A stretch of 64,000 nt of DNA from Dyella sp. BiH032 (GCF_031954525.1 NZ_CP134867.1:3906001-3970000); one strand, 5' to 3'; counted from the stretch's first letter, positions 46,311 to 55,865 are shown. Numbers and translations are program-made. Notes: generated by a model from the letters alone, not told the origin.

Positions 46311-46822
46311 GCGTTGGGAGCGGACCATAGGCGGTTGAGCGCGCCTTCGCGCCCGTCGACCGGGTCCGATGCGGGAAACGGCAATCCGGCGATGCGTTCG
46401 CGCATGGCCTCGGTCGGCGCTTCGCGACAGATGTCCCAGTCCTGGTCGGGCGGATAAGCGCCCACAACGAGAAAATCGTCGCTCGCCGAGAGCTTGCAGT
46501 GCCCCGTCCCCGCCGGCAGCACCACGACATCGCCGGCGCGCACGTCTACTTCGCGTGCACCGGGACCGCCGAGCACCAGCCGCGCCGTGCCGCCGGCGAA
46601 CCCCAGCACCTCGTGCGCGGTGGAATGGTAGTGGTGATAGTCGTACACGCCGTTGCGCCAGCGCGGCGGCCAGCCGTGGCGGCTGAACATCGCTTCGAAC
46701 GCGGCCGCGGCATCCTCGCCGCCCGGCCCTTCCAGTACCGCGCGGTAGAGCAGCACCGGCAGGCGCGGATGGTTCGGTACCCAGTCGTGCGGTTCCAGCA
46801 TGAAGCGCTCGGGTTCGCGCAT
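46307..46822 (-). CDS. Cupin family protein (YjlB-like)
   Basis: A 171-residue single cupin. [26 protein letters not shown] is the metal-binding strand pair (HxH plus Glu/His) and [15 protein letters not shown] the second cupin motif. YjlB-like proteins have no proven activity. ATG 46822 follows AAAGGAGA and is nine bases from it. The start lies in the end of the glucose dehydrogenase gene, so the two are coupled. A role in handling gluconate or sugar acids would be a guess from context. Confidence 0.84.
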   Translation of the reverse strand: MREPERFMLEPHDWVPNHPRLPVLLYRAVLEGPGGEDAAAAFEAMFSRHGWPPRWRNGVYDYHHYHSTAHEVLGFAGGTARLVLGGPGAREVDVRAGDVVVLPAGTGHCKLSASDDFLVVGAYPPDQDWDICREAPTEAMRERIAGLPFPASDPVDGREGALNRLWSAPNA

Positions 46823-46836
46823 GGCGCGGTCTCCTT

Positions 46837-49284
46837 TCATCGCGTGTGTGGTTGCCTGTCGCCGGGCTTGCCGTCCGGCAGCGCATAGGCCATCACGTAG
46901 TCGCCGCTGCGTGTGCCCAGCCCGGCATGGCCGCCGGCGGCGATCACCACGTATTGCCGACCGTTCACCGCATACGACATCGGATTCGCCTGTCCGCCGG
47001 CCGGAAGCCGTGCCTTCCACAGGACCTTGCCCGTGCGCTCGTCGACGGCGCGCAGATAGTCGTCCGCCGTCGCGCCAATGAAGACCAGGCCGCCCGCGGT
47101 CACCATGCTGCCGCCGATGTTGAACACGCCCGTGGGCAGCGGCAGGTTGTAGTGCAGGCCGAACGGCCCCGCGTCGCGCGTGGTGCCGATCGGGTGCTGC
47201 CACACGATCCGCCGGGACACCAGGTCGATCGCCGTGAGCGTGCCCCACGGCGGCGGATTGCACGGGACCCCCATCGGATTGAGCCAGGGATGCACCCTGC
47301 CCACATACGGCGTGCCGTACTGCGGCGCGAGCTGGCCTTTCACGGCTGGTTCGTTGCCTGCACCGTTCCATGGCTGCACCAGCCCCGCGCGCTCCGCCGG
47401 TTCGCGCGGCGCGAGGCTGATGAGGAAGGGAATGTAGTTGGCGTTCGCGATGAGCAGCTTGTGCGCCGGATCCAGCGACGCGCCGTGCCAGTCGATCACG
47501 CCGTCGAAGGCAGGGTAGACGATGGTGTCGCGGTTCAACTGCGGCGGCGTGAACTGCCCTTCGTAGAACGCGCGGCGGAATTCGATGTGGCACATCATCT
47601 GGTCGATCGTCGTGGCACCCCACATCGAGGCTTCGCTCAGCCTCTTCGGCGCCAACGAGGGCATGCCGGTCGAATAGGGCTGGGTCGGCGCACTCCAGTC
47701 GCCCGGCACCGCGCCCTGCGGCACGGGCTTTTCCTCCACCTTGGCCACCGGTTCGCCGGTGACGCGGTTGAGCATGAACAGTTCGCCGCGCTTGGTGGTC
47801 TGCACCAGTGCGGGAATCGTCGCTCCGCCGGGCCCCGGCAGGTCGACTAGCGACGGGCCGGTCGGCACGTCGAAGTCCCAGCGATCGTGGTGTACGGTCT
47901 GGAACGACCAGCGGGGAGCGCCGGTATCGATGTCCAACGCCACGATGGAGCTTGCGTACTTCTCGTCCATCGGGCGGCGCTTGCCGCCGAAATAGTCGGG
48001 CGTGGCGTTGCCGAGGGGCAGATACACCAGGCCGCGCTCGGCATCGGCCGTATAGACGCCCCAGGCGTTCGGCGTGCCGCGCGTCAGCTGATCCTGTGGG
48101 CCCGGCGTCCAGTTCTGCGGATCGTGGCCGATGTCCCAGGCCCAGACGAGTTTGCCCGATACCGGATCGAAGGCCCGCACCGCGCCGGAGGGTTCGAAGG
48201 TGGCCTGGTTGTCATAGATCCAGCCGCCCAGCACCACGCGGTCGTGCAACACCAGCGGCGGGGAAGTGACGAAATGGAAACCCGCGGGCACGTGGCCGAG
48301 GTATTGGCGCAGCGAGACGAAGCCGTGTTCGCCGAAATCCTCGCATGGTCGCCCCGTGCGCGCATTCAATGCCATCAGCCGGGCATCCAGCACGGGCGCA
48401 ATGATGCGCTCGGGACAGTCGGTGGCTGTGCCTGGAGGTGCCTTGTAATACGCGACGCCGCGGCAGGCCAGGTAGACATCCGCGCGGGTGTCGGCGTGCG
48501 GGTCGTAGGTCCATTTCTTGCGCCCGGTCGCGGCGTCGAGTGCGAGTACCCAGCTGTGGCCGGTACACACGTAGAGCGTGTCGCCCACCTTGATGGGCGT
48601 GTCCTCGAAGTTGAACTCGTGGCCCGCATCGGTGCCCGCCTGGCTCTCGCCTGGGCGCATGGTGTCGCCGGTGTGCGTGGACCAGGCGAGCTGCAGGTTC
48701 CGCACATTGTCCGCACGGATCTGGTCGAGCGGCGAGTAGCGATCGCCACGGGGCGTGCGCCCGTAGAAACGCCACTCGTCGTCCGGCACGCTGCTGTCGC
48801 GCGCCGGCGCCGCATCCGCAAGCTCCGCGCTGCCGTGCACGCCCACCGGGCGGAACGCGGCGATCATGCCGACGGCGATCGCGAGCACCGCGGCGAAGCC
48901 CAACGCCGCAGCGCCGACCTTCGCACTGCGCGATGCGCTCTCTTCGAGCGGCCGCAACTTGCGCCACACCCAGGGCAACAGCAGCCAGAGCCCTAGGACC
49001 AGCGGCATGACCAGCCTCGGCTCCAGCGACCAGAAATCCGAACCCACCTCGACGATCGCCCACAGCACGGTGCCGGCCAGGAGCAGCGCATGCAGCCAGA
49101 ACGTCCATCGGCTGCGGCGCCAGGCGAGCACGGCCACGGCAAGCAGGCCCGCCCCGTAAATGAAGTCGTACCAGGAACCGCCGAGCGCGATCAGCCACGC
49201 GCCGCCCGCGGCAAGCACGAGCCCGATCGCGGCCAGGACCGCCACGGTGATCCATGCGCGCGGCTGTCGTTTCGTTTCCTGCAT
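46837..49284 (-). CDS. gcd: PQQ-dependent membrane-bound glucose dehydrogenase (mGDH family)
   Basis: An 815-residue quinoprotein. Residues 12-140 hold five membrane helices that bind ubiquinone; the rest is an eight-bladed propeller with [43 protein letters not shown] and [18 protein letters not shown], matching Gcd. It oxidises glucose (or related aldoses) to gluconolactone in the periplasm and passes electrons to quinone. The start is either 49284 or 49311; the first is preferred because of an AGCAGG site. No pqq genes are in the window. A cupin protein gene is coupled downstream. Confidence 0.9.
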   Translation of the reverse strand: MQETKRQPRAWITVAVLAAIGLVLAAGGAWLIALGGSWYDFIYGAGLLAVAVLAWRRSRWTFWLHALLLAGTVLWAIVEVGSDFWSLEPRLVMPLVLGLWLLLPWVWRKLRPLEESASRSAKVGAAALGFAAVLAIAVGMIAAFRPVGVHGSAELADAAPARDSSVPDDEWRFYGRTPRGDRYSPLDQIRADNVRNLQLAWSTHTGDTMRPGESQAGTDAGHEFNFEDTPIKVGDTLYVCTGHSWVLALDAATGRKKWTYDPHADTRADVYLACRGVAYYKAPPGTATDCPERIIAPVLDARLMALNARTGRPCEDFGEHGFVSLRQYLGHVPAGFHFVTSPPLVLHDRVVLGGWIYDNQATFEPSGAVRAFDPVSGKLVWAWDIGHDPQNWTPGPQDQLTRGTPNAWGVYTADAERGLVYLPLGNATPDYFGGKRRPMDEKYASSIVALDIDTGAPRWSFQTVHHDRWDFDVPTGPSLVDLPGPGGATIPALVQTTKRGELFMLNRVTGEPVAKVEEKPVPQGAVPGDWSAPTQPYSTGMPSLAPKRLSEASMWGATTIDQMMCHIEFRRAFYEGQFTPPQLNRDTIVYPAFDGVIDWHGASLDPAHKLLIANANYIPFLISLAPREPAERAGLVQPWNGAGNEPAVKGQLAPQYGTPYVGRVHPWLNPMGVPCNPPPWGTLTAIDLVSRRIVWQHPIGTTRDAGPFGLHYNLPLPTGVFNIGGSMVTAGGLVFIGATADDYLRAVDERTGKVLWKARLPAGGQANPMSYAVNGRQYVVIAAGGHAGLGTRSGDYVMAYALPDGKPGDRQPHTR

Positions 49285-49401
49285 GGACGTGCCTGCTGCA
49301 TCGGAAAGCATCGATGCACGCTAGGCAAGGCACGGACAAGAGCGAGTGAAAGAAACGCCATCGCGGCGTGGGCGTGCGACGTGACGGCGAGCGTCACGCA
49401 G

Positions 49402-49734
49402 TCAGCGGTCGTCGCGTGTCCAGATGCCGCCGTGGGCTTCGCGCACCGGGAAACTGGCGATCGGCTCGTAGGCCGGCGGGCACAGCACCGCGCCCGTGCG
49501 CAGGTCGAAGCGCGCGCCATGGCGCGGGCATTCCACTTCGAAGCCGTGCACGTCGCCGCCCGCCAGCTCGCCGCCGTCGTGCGTGCACAGGTCCTGCACC
49601 GCGTAGAGTTCGCCATCGATGTTGTAGATGGCGATGGGCTCCTGGGTCAGCTCGTCATAGACGACCTTGAATTCGCCCGGCAGCAGTTCGGCGCGCGTGC
49701 ACACGTAGGTCCAGCCGGTCACGTCCTCGCTCAT
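49402..49734 (-). CDS. Rieske [2Fe-2S] ferredoxin (non-heme oxygenase ferredoxin type)
   Basis: A 110-residue Rieske protein. The cluster ligands are C50 and H52 in LCTHDGGEL and C69 and H72 in CPRHGARFD. It resembles the small ferredoxin subunit of bacterial dioxygenases. No oxygenase gene is nearby; its start overlaps the GNAT stop (ATGA). Together with SodB and suf genes within 12 kb it suggests iron-sulfur or redox metabolism rather than aromatic breakdown. In some related genomes a gene of this type lies near sufS, which I recall but cannot verify here. Confidence 0.9.
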   Translation of the reverse strand: MSEDVTGWTYVCTRAELLPGEFKVVYDELTQEPIAIYNIDGELYAVQDLCTHDGGELAGGDVHGFEVECPRHGARFDLRTGAVLCPPAYEPIASFPVREAHGGIWTRDDR

Positions 49735-50276
49735 GCCACGCATCCCAGCGTCTTCACCATCCACTCGAAACGCAGGTCGTCGCGGCGCGGGATGCCGAAG
49801 CGCTCGTCGCCGTAGGGAAACGGCCGGTATTCGCCGGTGCGCTGGTAGCCGCGGCGCTCGTACCACTCGATGAGTTCGGCGCGCTGCTCGATCACCGTCA
49901 TGCGCATGGCCAGGCATTGCCATTGCTCGCGCGCGTAACGCTCGGCCTCGGCCAGCAGGGCCTTGCCGATGCCGCCGTTCTGCAACAGGGGATTGACTGC
50001 GAACATGCCGAAATAGCCTGCTTCCTGCTGCCGCTCCACGTGGCAGCAGGCCAGCAGCTCGCCGTCGCGTTCGGCCAGCAGTATCACGCTGTCGGCCTGG
50101 TCGAGCAGGGCCGCCACGCCTTCGGCGTCGGTGCGCCGGCCATCGAGCAGGTCCGATTCGGTGGTCCAGCCGAGCCGGCCCGAATCGCCGCGATAGGCGG
50201 ACTCGACGAGGGTGACGATGGCGGGTATGTCGGCGGCGGTGGCCGTCCGGAAAGCGGGGAGAGAGGTCGTGGGCAT
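49731..50276 (-). CDS. GNAT family N-acetyltransferase
   Basis: A 181-residue acetyltransferase. The GNAT core is FRTATAADIPAIVTLVESAYR at the N-terminus, YFGMFAVNPLLQNGGIGKALL (about 90-108, with the acetyl-CoA binding loop) and WYERRGYQRTGEYRPF at the end. Substrate is unknown. It is 72 bases after sodB and overlaps the Rieske gene start, so it probably belongs to the MFS-sodB-GNAT-Rieske run. Confidence 0.86.
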   Translation of the reverse strand: MPTTSLPAFRTATAADIPAIVTLVESAYRGDSGRLGWTTESDLLDGRRTDAEGVAALLDQADSVILLAERDGELLACCHVERQQEAGYFGMFAVNPLLQNGGIGKALLAEAERYAREQWQCLAMRMTVIEQRAELIEWYERRGYQRTGEYRPFPYGDERFGIPRRDDLRFEWMVKTLGCVA

Positions 50277-50348
50277 GGGCGGGATGATAATGCCTGCCCT
50301 GCCCCGCGAGCCACGGCGCGCGCGGGGCGGATAGACGTCCGCGGGCGG

Positions 50349-50927
50349 TCAAGCCAGGTGGTCGGCCGCGAACTCCCAGTGCGCGAGCTGCCAGAATGCC
50401 TGCAGGTAATTCGGGCGCGCGTTCCGGTAATCGATGTAATACGCGTGTTCCCACACATCGGCGACCAGCAGCGGGCGATCTTCGCCGGTGAGCGGTGTAT
50501 CCGCATTGGCCGTGTTGACGATCGCCAGCTTTCCGTCCGGCCGCTGCACCAGCCAGGTCCAGCCCGAGCCGAACAGCGTCGTGCCGGATTTGGCAAATGC
50601 CTCCTTGAAAGCCTCGAAGGAACCGAAGTCGCGCGCGATCGCATCCGCCAGGCGGCCCTGCGGCGCGCCGCCGCCGCGCGGACTCATCGAGTTCCAGTAG
50701 AAACTGTGGTTCCAGGCCTGGGCAGCGTTGTTGAAGATGGGGCCCGACGCGCGGCGGACGATCTCCTCCAGTTGCATGCCTTCGAACTCGGTGCCCGCGA
50801 TCAGCGCGTTGAGGTTGGTGACGTAGGCGCGGTGGTGCTTGCCGTAGTGATACTCCAGCGTTTCCGCGGAAAGGTGCGGCGCCAGGCCATGGAGCTCGTA
50901 GGGCAGCGGCAGCAATTCGATAGCCAT
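50349..50927 (-). CDS. sodB: Iron superoxide dismutase
   Basis: A 192-residue superoxide dismutase. Metal ligands are H27, H74 (AWNHSFYW), D157 and H161 (DVWEHAYYIDYRN). Gln69, in the N-terminal half (NNAAQAWNH), is the mark of the iron form. No signal peptide, so cytoplasmic. It lies 27 bases after the MFS transporter gene with GAAGGAA upstream, indicating one transcript. It removes superoxide that would damage Fe-S clusters, in keeping with the suf operon 5 kb away. Confidence 0.95.
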   Translation of the reverse strand: MAIELLPLPYELHGLAPHLSAETLEYHYGKHHRAYVTNLNALIAGTEFEGMQLEEIVRRASGPIFNNAAQAWNHSFYWNSMSPRGGGAPQGRLADAIARDFGSFEAFKEAFAKSGTTLFGSGWTWLVQRPDGKLAIVNTANADTPLTGEDRPLLVADVWEHAYYIDYRNARPNYLQAFWQLAHWEFAADHLA

Positions 50928-50954
50928 GTCGTTGGTTCCTTCTTCTTCGTGGGG

Positions 50955-52361
50955 TCAGTGAGGGAGCGATGCGGCGCGCCGCGCGGTCGGCAGGCCCAGC
51001 GCGACCAGTGCCGCGAAACCGCCGAGCAGCCACGCCGCCGCGGTTCGCGCGCCGGGCACGCCGCCCGGATCGCCCAGGCCAGCGGCGTTGGCCACCCAGC
51101 CGGCGACCGCGGCGCCCAGCGACATCGCGTAGAGCTGCACCGTGGAGATGGACGAGGACGCAAGGGCGCCCTCTTCCGCCGGCGCGGCCTGGAGCAGGTT
51201 CGTGAGCAGGTGCGGCCAGGCCAGGCCGATGCCGAGACCGACGCCGGCCAGGCCCGCGCACAGCGCGCCGAAGGCCGGCCCGCGCATGAGTTCCGCCGGC
51301 TGCTGGAACAACCACGCGAGCGCCGCCAGCGCCACGGCCATCAGCGCCGGTCCGAGACGAATGCAGCGCGTACCGAAAGCGCCGCCGCGGCCGGCGCTCA
51401 GCATGGAGCCGAAACTCCAGCCGCCCGCCATCACGGCCGTGAGATAGCCCGCCACCAGTGGTTCGTGGCCCAGGATGGTCTGCAGGAAGTACGGCACGAA
51501 GATCTCCACCGTGCTGCCGATCACCAGCAGGGCGATCACCAGGTAAAGCGCGCGCAGGCGCGATCGTGCGTAGGCGCCGGTGGGCAGGAGTCGCGCTTCG
51601 GCGTGGCGGTCGGCGCGCACGATCAGCGCGGCCAGGACCAGACTGGTCGCGATGCCGGCGCATTGCAGCAGCCGCGAGTCGGCCAAGCTCGCCATCGATA
51701 CCGCCAGCACCGACGCCGCCAGCAGCGCGAGCCGCCCGCCCGGTACCGCCGTACGCTCGCCGGCAGCCGGCACCGCGGGCAACCAGACGAGCACGATCCC
51801 GGCCAGCACCGCTACTACCGGCAACAGGCTCCAGAACGCCCAGCGCCATTCGCCAAGCTGCGCAAATACGCCGCCGATCGCCGGCCCCGACAGCGTGGCG
51901 ATGCCCCACATCGCAGACACCAGCCCCATCGCGCGCGACCACAGCGCGGGCTCGAACACCTGTCGGATCAGCACATACGCCAGCGACACCAGCACGCCGC
52001 CGCCCAGCCCCTGCAAGCTGCGCCCGGACAGCAGCCACGGCATGGACGGCGCAGCCGCGCAGGCCAGCGTTCCGGCCGTGAACGCGGCCAGCCCCAGCAG
52101 ATACGCGCCCTTGCCGCCCAGCCGTCCCGCCAGCGATGCCGCCAGCGTGGCGCCGATGATCGAAGCGACCACGAATAACGTCGTGTTCCAGGCGTAGTAC
52201 GCCAGGCCGCCGATGTCGGCGACGATCGACGGCATGATGGTGGTCACGACGTAGACGTTGATCGCATGCAATGCCGTGCCGCCCGCTAGCGCCATCGAAC
52301 GGATGCCGTTGCGCCCCGAGAGCAGATCCGCCCAGGAGGCAGAAGTCGTGGTAGTTGCCAT
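50955..52361 (-). CDS. MFS transporter, DHA-like drug/metabolite efflux
   Basis: A 468-residue major facilitator protein with about 14 predicted membrane helices and the DHA2-like features NVYVVTTIMPSIVADIGG (helix 1) and SLAGRLGGKGAYLLGL (loop 2-3). SGRSLQGLGGGVLVSLAYVLI is helix 4 and GPAIGGVFA matches motif C. ATG 52361 follows GAGGAA; the upstream in-frame start 52394 lies in the inverted repeat region. It heads a leftward run with sodB and is divergent from a cysteine-rich regulator, suggesting export of a redox-active or toxic compound. Substrate unknown. Confidence 0.9.
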   Translation of the reverse strand: MATTTTSASWADLLSGRNGIRSMALAGGTALHAINVYVVTTIMPSIVADIGGLAYYAWNTTLFVVASIIGATLAASLAGRLGGKGAYLLGLAAFTAGTLACAAAPSMPWLLSGRSLQGLGGGVLVSLAYVLIRQVFEPALWSRAMGLVSAMWGIATLSGPAIGGVFAQLGEWRWAFWSLLPVVAVLAGIVLVWLPAVPAAGERTAVPGGRLALLAASVLAVSMASLADSRLLQCAGIATSLVLAALIVRADRHAEARLLPTGAYARSRLRALYLVIALLVIGSTVEIFVPYFLQTILGHEPLVAGYLTAVMAGGWSFGSMLSAGRGGAFGTRCIRLGPALMAVALAALAWLFQQPAELMRGPAFGALCAGLAGVGLGIGLAWPHLLTNLLQAAPAEEGALASSSISTVQLYAMSLGAAVAGWVANAAGLGDPGGVPGARTAAAWLLGGFAALVALGLPTARRAASLPH

Positions 52362-52392
52362 GCGTTCCTCGACAATGCGCGCCGTGCGCGCC

Positions 52393-52419
52393 AATATCCA
52401 AGTTATGGCTTGGGATATT
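52393..52419. promoter_or_regulatory. Candidate operator between the MFS and regulator genes
   Basis: Inverted repeat AATATCCAAG (52393-52402), TTATGG, CTTGGGATATT (52409-52419), perfect apart from one extra base in the right arm. It lies 32 bases from the MFS start and 28 bases from the regulator start and is unusually AT-rich for the window. Position and symmetry fit self-regulated control of both genes by the adjacent regulator. Confidence 0.6.
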
Positions 52420-52446
52420 AGACCCGCCGCAGGGAATTAAACAAGT

Positions 52447-53115
52447 ATGTCCTTTGAAAATATCGACCCCACCAGCGAACGCATCCTGCGTCTGCTCAAG
52501 ACGAACGGCCCGCAAAGCACCGCCGCCTTGGCGGAATCGCTGGGCGTAAGTGCGGAAGCGATCCGGCAGCAGGTGCAGAAGCTGCTCGACGAGGCGCTGA
52601 TCGCCGGCGAGCCGCAGCGCGGTACCGGCGCCGGCCGCCCTCGCCAGCTGTGGTCGCTCACCGCGGCCGGCCATGCCCGCTTCCCGGATGCCCACGCGCA
52701 GTTGGCGGTAGACCTGATCCAATCCGTGCGCGCCCTGTTCGGCGAGGCCGGCGTGGACAAGCTGGTCGACGCGCGCCGCGACGACAACCGCCGCCACTAT
52801 CTCCAGGCGATCGGTACGGCCCGCACCCTCGCCGACCGCGTACGCCGCCTCGCCGCGATCCGCGAACAGGAGGGCTACATGGCGCGCGCCGAGAAAGACG
52901 GCCGCGACTGGCTCCTCATCGAAGACCACTGCCCCATCTGCTCCGCCGCCCGCGCCTGCCAGGGCTTTTGCCGCGCCGAGCTGGAACTGTTCCAGGAAGT
53001 ACTGGGCGAAGAAGCGAGCGTGAAACGCGAACAACACCTGCTCGCCGGCGCCAGACGCTGCGTGTATCGCATCAGCTCGCGTAGACCGGTGGGGACGCCG
53101 GTGAAGCTGGGTTAG
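52447..53115 (+). CDS. SufR-like winged-helix regulator with C-terminal cysteine cluster
   Basis: A 222-residue regulator. The N-terminal winged helix (10-75: ERILRLLKTNGPQSTAALAESL, GVSAEAIRQQVQKLLDEALI) has the DeoR/ArsR-like layout. The C-terminal half carries C162, C165, C171, C175 and C205 in a context (CPICSAARACQGFC ... ELELFQEVLG ... RRCVYRI) that closely resembles the [4Fe-4S]-binding end of cyanobacterial SufR. It is therefore likely to sense iron-sulfur state or oxidants. It is divergent from MFS-sodB-GNAT-Rieske with an inverted repeat between them. DNA binding is firm; cluster binding is inference. Confidence 0.86.
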   Translation: MSFENIDPTSERILRLLKTNGPQSTAALAESLGVSAEAIRQQVQKLLDEALIAGEPQRGTGAGRPRQLWSLTAAGHARFPDAHAQLAVDLIQSVRALFGEAGVDKLVDARRDDNRRHYLQAIGTARTLADRVRRLAAIREQEGYMARAEKDGRDWLLIEDHCPICSAARACQGFCRAELELFQEVLGEEASVKREQHLLAGARRCVYRISSRRPVGTPVKLG

Positions 53116-53164
53116 GGGTAATGGGGGTATGGGTTTGAGAGCCGAGAGGAGCTGCGTTGTCGCA

Positions 53165-53560
53165 AGCACCGGCCCCTCATCCCGCCTTCTCCCCTGAGGG
53201 GAGAAGGAGAAGTGCGGTACCGAGGCAAGCAGCAATGACCAAAGCAAGAGCGAGCGAAGCGACGCTCCGCATTGCTCTTGATCTGCCGGGCCCCTTCGCG
53301 GCGGTGAGGGCTGGACGATCAGGCCGCCGCAGGCGGGCGGGGACATGGATGTCCCCGCCTTTTCGATCAGGGCATGGATGCCCTGTCGAAAAGCCCGGCC
53401 AGCCCTCAACGCACCCGCAGCAGCGTAGGCTGCGGAGGGCGCCGCGCAGGGGGCCCTTCTTCTTGGTTACTTCTTCTTGGGCAAGCAAGAAGAAGTAACT
53501 CGCTCTCCGGCAGGAGAGCGAAACCCTCGCCCCGCAAGGGGCGAGACCAGACTGGCGACA
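53165..53560. repeat. Mosaic of six perfect or near-perfect hairpins
   Basis: Stems: 53185-53207 (10 bp, perfect, 3-base loop); 53336-53359 (11 bp, perfect, 2-base loop); 53360-53392 (15 bp with one bulge); 53466-53499 (GTTACTTCTTCTTG with its complement, 14 bp, perfect, 6-base loop); 53501-53520 (8 bp, loop GGCA); 53526-53545 (8 bp, loop GCAA). The order is typical of intergenic mosaics widespread in Xanthomonadales chromosomes, which are often mis-annotated as short genes. Confidence 0.85.
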
Positions 53561-53667
53561 CACGCGCGACAACCAAGCCATGACGCCTGACTGCGAGCGA
53601 CCCCCAACCACTTACAGCCCCCTCACCGCACCTGTGCAAAACCAAAGAAAAAAGACCTCCCCTCGCG

Positions 53668-53708
53668 TGACCTTCGACACTGTCGACCCCTCTCCACCCC
53701 CGCCTAGC
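53668..53708 (+). promoter_or_regulatory. Putative promoter/regulatory block of the second M13 gene
   Basis: TGACCTTCGACACTGT (53668-53683) followed by CCTAGC (53703-53708) at the same 35-base start-to-start distance as upstream of the first M13 gene (2902 and 2937). One substitution separates the two 16-base elements; the sequence between is unrelated. The conserved spacing suggests two protein contacts. Confidence 0.45.
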
Positions 53709-53771
53709 CTGCCCGGTCAACCACCCGTCCACCGCGCGGCGGCGCGGCGATCCGCACCACAGGGAGACTCC

Positions 53772-55805
53772 ATGAAAAACCTCGCGAAACCGCTGGCCCT
53801 GGCCATCGGCCTGGCCTTGTCCACCATCGCCGTCGCCGGCCCTTCCGGCCACTTCGACGTCAAGGAACTGGACAAGAAGACCGCCCCCTGCGCCGACTTC
53901 AACGGCTTCGTCAACGCCAAGTGGGTGGCCGCTCATCCGATCCCGCCGGATCGCACGCGCTGGGGTTCGTTCGACGCCCTGCGCGAAGACAGCCTCGACG
54001 CGCAGCGCACTATCGTCGAGCAGGCGGCGAAGAACCCGGCGGGCGCCAAGGCCGGCTCGATCGAACAGAAGATCGGTTACCTCTACGCCTCCGGCATGGA
54101 CGAAGCGGCGATCGAGAAAGCGGGCTACGACCCGATCAAGCCGCAGCTCGCCAGCATCGACGCGCTGAAGAATCCCAACGACGTCGCCGCCTACCTCCGC
54201 GACACCTATGCTCGGGGCGACGCCGTGGTCTTCCGCTTCTACGGCAGCCCGGACTTCAAGGATTCCAGCCGGCAGATCGCCTACGCCGGCCAGGGCGGGC
54301 TGGGTCTGCCGACGGCCGACTATTACAGCAAGCCGGACTTCGCCAAGATCCGCGAAGCCTACGTCGCGCACATCGCGCGCACGCTGCAACTGGTGGGTGT
54401 GAGCGCGGCGGACGCGCAGGTGCAGGCCAAGGCGGTGATGGCGTTCGAGACGCGCCTCGCCGGCGCCTCGCTGGTGCCCACCGAGCTGCGCAAACCGGAG
54501 AATCGCTACCACTACGTGAGCATCGCCGATGCGGACAAGGTGACCCCGCATTTCGACTGGGCCGCGTTCTTCAAGGCGCAAGGCGCCGACGTGACGGATG
54601 GCTTCTCGCTGTCGCACCCCAAGTTCTTCACGGAATTCGACAAGATGCTGGCCGACGTGCCGGCATCGGACTGGCAGGCCTATCTGCGCTTCCATGCCGT
54701 GGACAGCGCGGCACCCTACCTGTCGAAGGCTTTCCAGCAGGAGGACTTCGACTTCAACGCGAAGACGCTCAATGACCAGAAGGAAATGAAGGCGCGCTGG
54801 AAGCGCACGCTCGACGCCGTCAATGACGGCATGGGTATGGCACTGGGCGAGCTCTACGTCGCGCGGTATTTCTCGCCCGAATCCAAGCAGCGCGCGCAGG
54901 CGCTGGTGGACAACCTGCGCACCGCCTACAAGGCGCGCATCGAGAACCTGGAATGGATGAGCGCGGCCACCAAGCAGAAGGCGCTGGAGAAGTGGGCCAG
55001 CTTCACGCCCAAGATCGGCTATCCGGACAAGTGGCGCGACTGGAGCGGGCTGCAGCTGAAGCCGGGCGATTACTTCGGCAACGTGCAGGCGGCGGGCAAG
55101 TTCAACTACGACTACATGGTGGCCAAGATCGGCAAACCGGTGGACCGCACTGAGTGGGGCATGACACCGCAGACGGTGAACGCCTACTACAACGCGCAGA
55201 AGAACGAGATCGTGTTCCCGGCGGCGATCCTGCAGCCGCCGTTCTTCGATGCCAAGGCCGACGACGCGCTGAACTACGGCGGCATCGGCGCGGTGATCGG
55301 CCACGAGATGGGGCACGGCTACGACGACCAGGGCAGCAAGTTCGACGCCCAGGGCAACAACGTCAACTGGTGGACCGACGCCGACCGCAAAGCCTTCGAC
55401 GAGCGTACCGGCAAGCTCGCCGAGCAGTTCAATGGCTATGAGGCGCTGCCCGGCAAGTTCGTCAACGGCCAGCTCACCATGGGCGAGAACATCGGCGACC
55501 TGGGCGGCCTCAACGCGGCCTACGATGCGCTGCAGATGGCGCTGGCGAAGAACCCGGCGGAGGCCAAGAAGACCATCGACGGTTATACGCAGGACCAGCG
55601 CTTCTTCCTGAACTGGGCGCGCGTGTGGCGCGGTTCGATCCGTCCGGCGGCGCAGCTGACCTTGCTCAATACCGATCCGCACGCGCCGGCGCAGTTCCGC
55701 GCGATCGGCGCGCCGTCGAACATGGCTGCGTTCGCCGAAGCGTTCCAGTGCAAGGCAGGCGACAAGATGGTGCGTTCGGGCGAGCAGCAAGTGAAGATCT
55801 GGTAA
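53772..55805 (+). CDS. pepO: M13 family metallopeptidase, second copy, secreted
   Basis: A 677-residue paralogue of the protein encoded at 3048. It has a plain signal peptide (MKNLAKPLALAIGLALSTIAVAG) instead of a lipobox, so it should be soluble in the periplasm or secreted. Zinc ligands H511 and H515 of HEMGH and E572 of GENIGDLGG are intact, with D576, and it ends VKIW. Blocks such as DFNGFVNAKWVAA and MTPQTVNAYYN are identical or nearly so to the first copy. A duplication with a change from membrane-anchored to soluble form is implied. It ends at a strong terminator. Confidence 0.94.
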   Translation: MKNLAKPLALAIGLALSTIAVAGPSGHFDVKELDKKTAPCADFNGFVNAKWVAAHPIPPDRTRWGSFDALREDSLDAQRTIVEQAAKNPAGAKAGSIEQKIGYLYASGMDEAAIEKAGYDPIKPQLASIDALKNPNDVAAYLRDTYARGDAVVFRFYGSPDFKDSSRQIAYAGQGGLGLPTADYYSKPDFAKIREAYVAHIARTLQLVGVSAADAQVQAKAVMAFETRLAGASLVPTELRKPENRYHYVSIADADKVTPHFDWAAFFKAQGADVTDGFSLSHPKFFTEFDKMLADVPASDWQAYLRFHAVDSAAPYLSKAFQQEDFDFNAKTLNDQKEMKARWKRTLDAVNDGMGMALGELYVARYFSPESKQRAQALVDNLRTAYKARIENLEWMSAATKQKALEKWASFTPKIGYPDKWRDWSGLQLKPGDYFGNVQAAGKFNYDYMVAKIGKPVDRTEWGMTPQTVNAYYNAQKNEIVFPAAILQPPFFDAKADDALNYGGIGAVIGHEMGHGYDDQGSKFDAQGNNVNWWTDADRKAFDERTGKLAEQFNGYEALPGKFVNGQLTMGENIGDLGGLNAAYDALQMALAKNPAEAKKTIDGYTQDQRFFLNWARVWRGSIRPAAQLTLLNTDPHAPAQFRAIGAPSNMAAFAEAFQCKAGDKMVRSGEQQVKIW

Positions 55806-55830
55806 GCACACTCGAGTCACGAGAACAAAA

Positions 55831-55865
55831 AAACCCGCGGGTGGCGAACCCGCGGGTTTTTCTTT
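55831..55865. terminator. Bidirectional terminator between M13 and sufS
   Basis: Perfect 12-bp stem AAACCCGCGGGT (55831-55842)/ACCCGCGGGTTT (55848-55859), loop GGCGA, with T-runs on the right (plus strand) and an A-run on the left that gives T on the minus strand. It serves both the M13 gene and the converging suf operon. Confidence 0.93.

Larger units (their letters stand above)
53116..53771. other. 656-base intergenic region holding a hairpin mosaic and the M13 promoter block
   Basis: The first two-thirds (53165-53560) is a mosaic of hairpins described separately. The last third carries TGACCTTCGACACTGT (53668-53683) and CCTAGC (53703-53708), shared with the other M13 gene, and the ribosome site AGGGAGA before the ATG at 53772. 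Open frames here are translations of repeat DNA and are not accepted as genes. Confidence 0.6.

Noticed and set aside
53157..53583. Two short frames of 113 and 69 codons in the repeat mosaic
   Set aside because: They are translations of hairpin repeats, a common source of false genes in this group.
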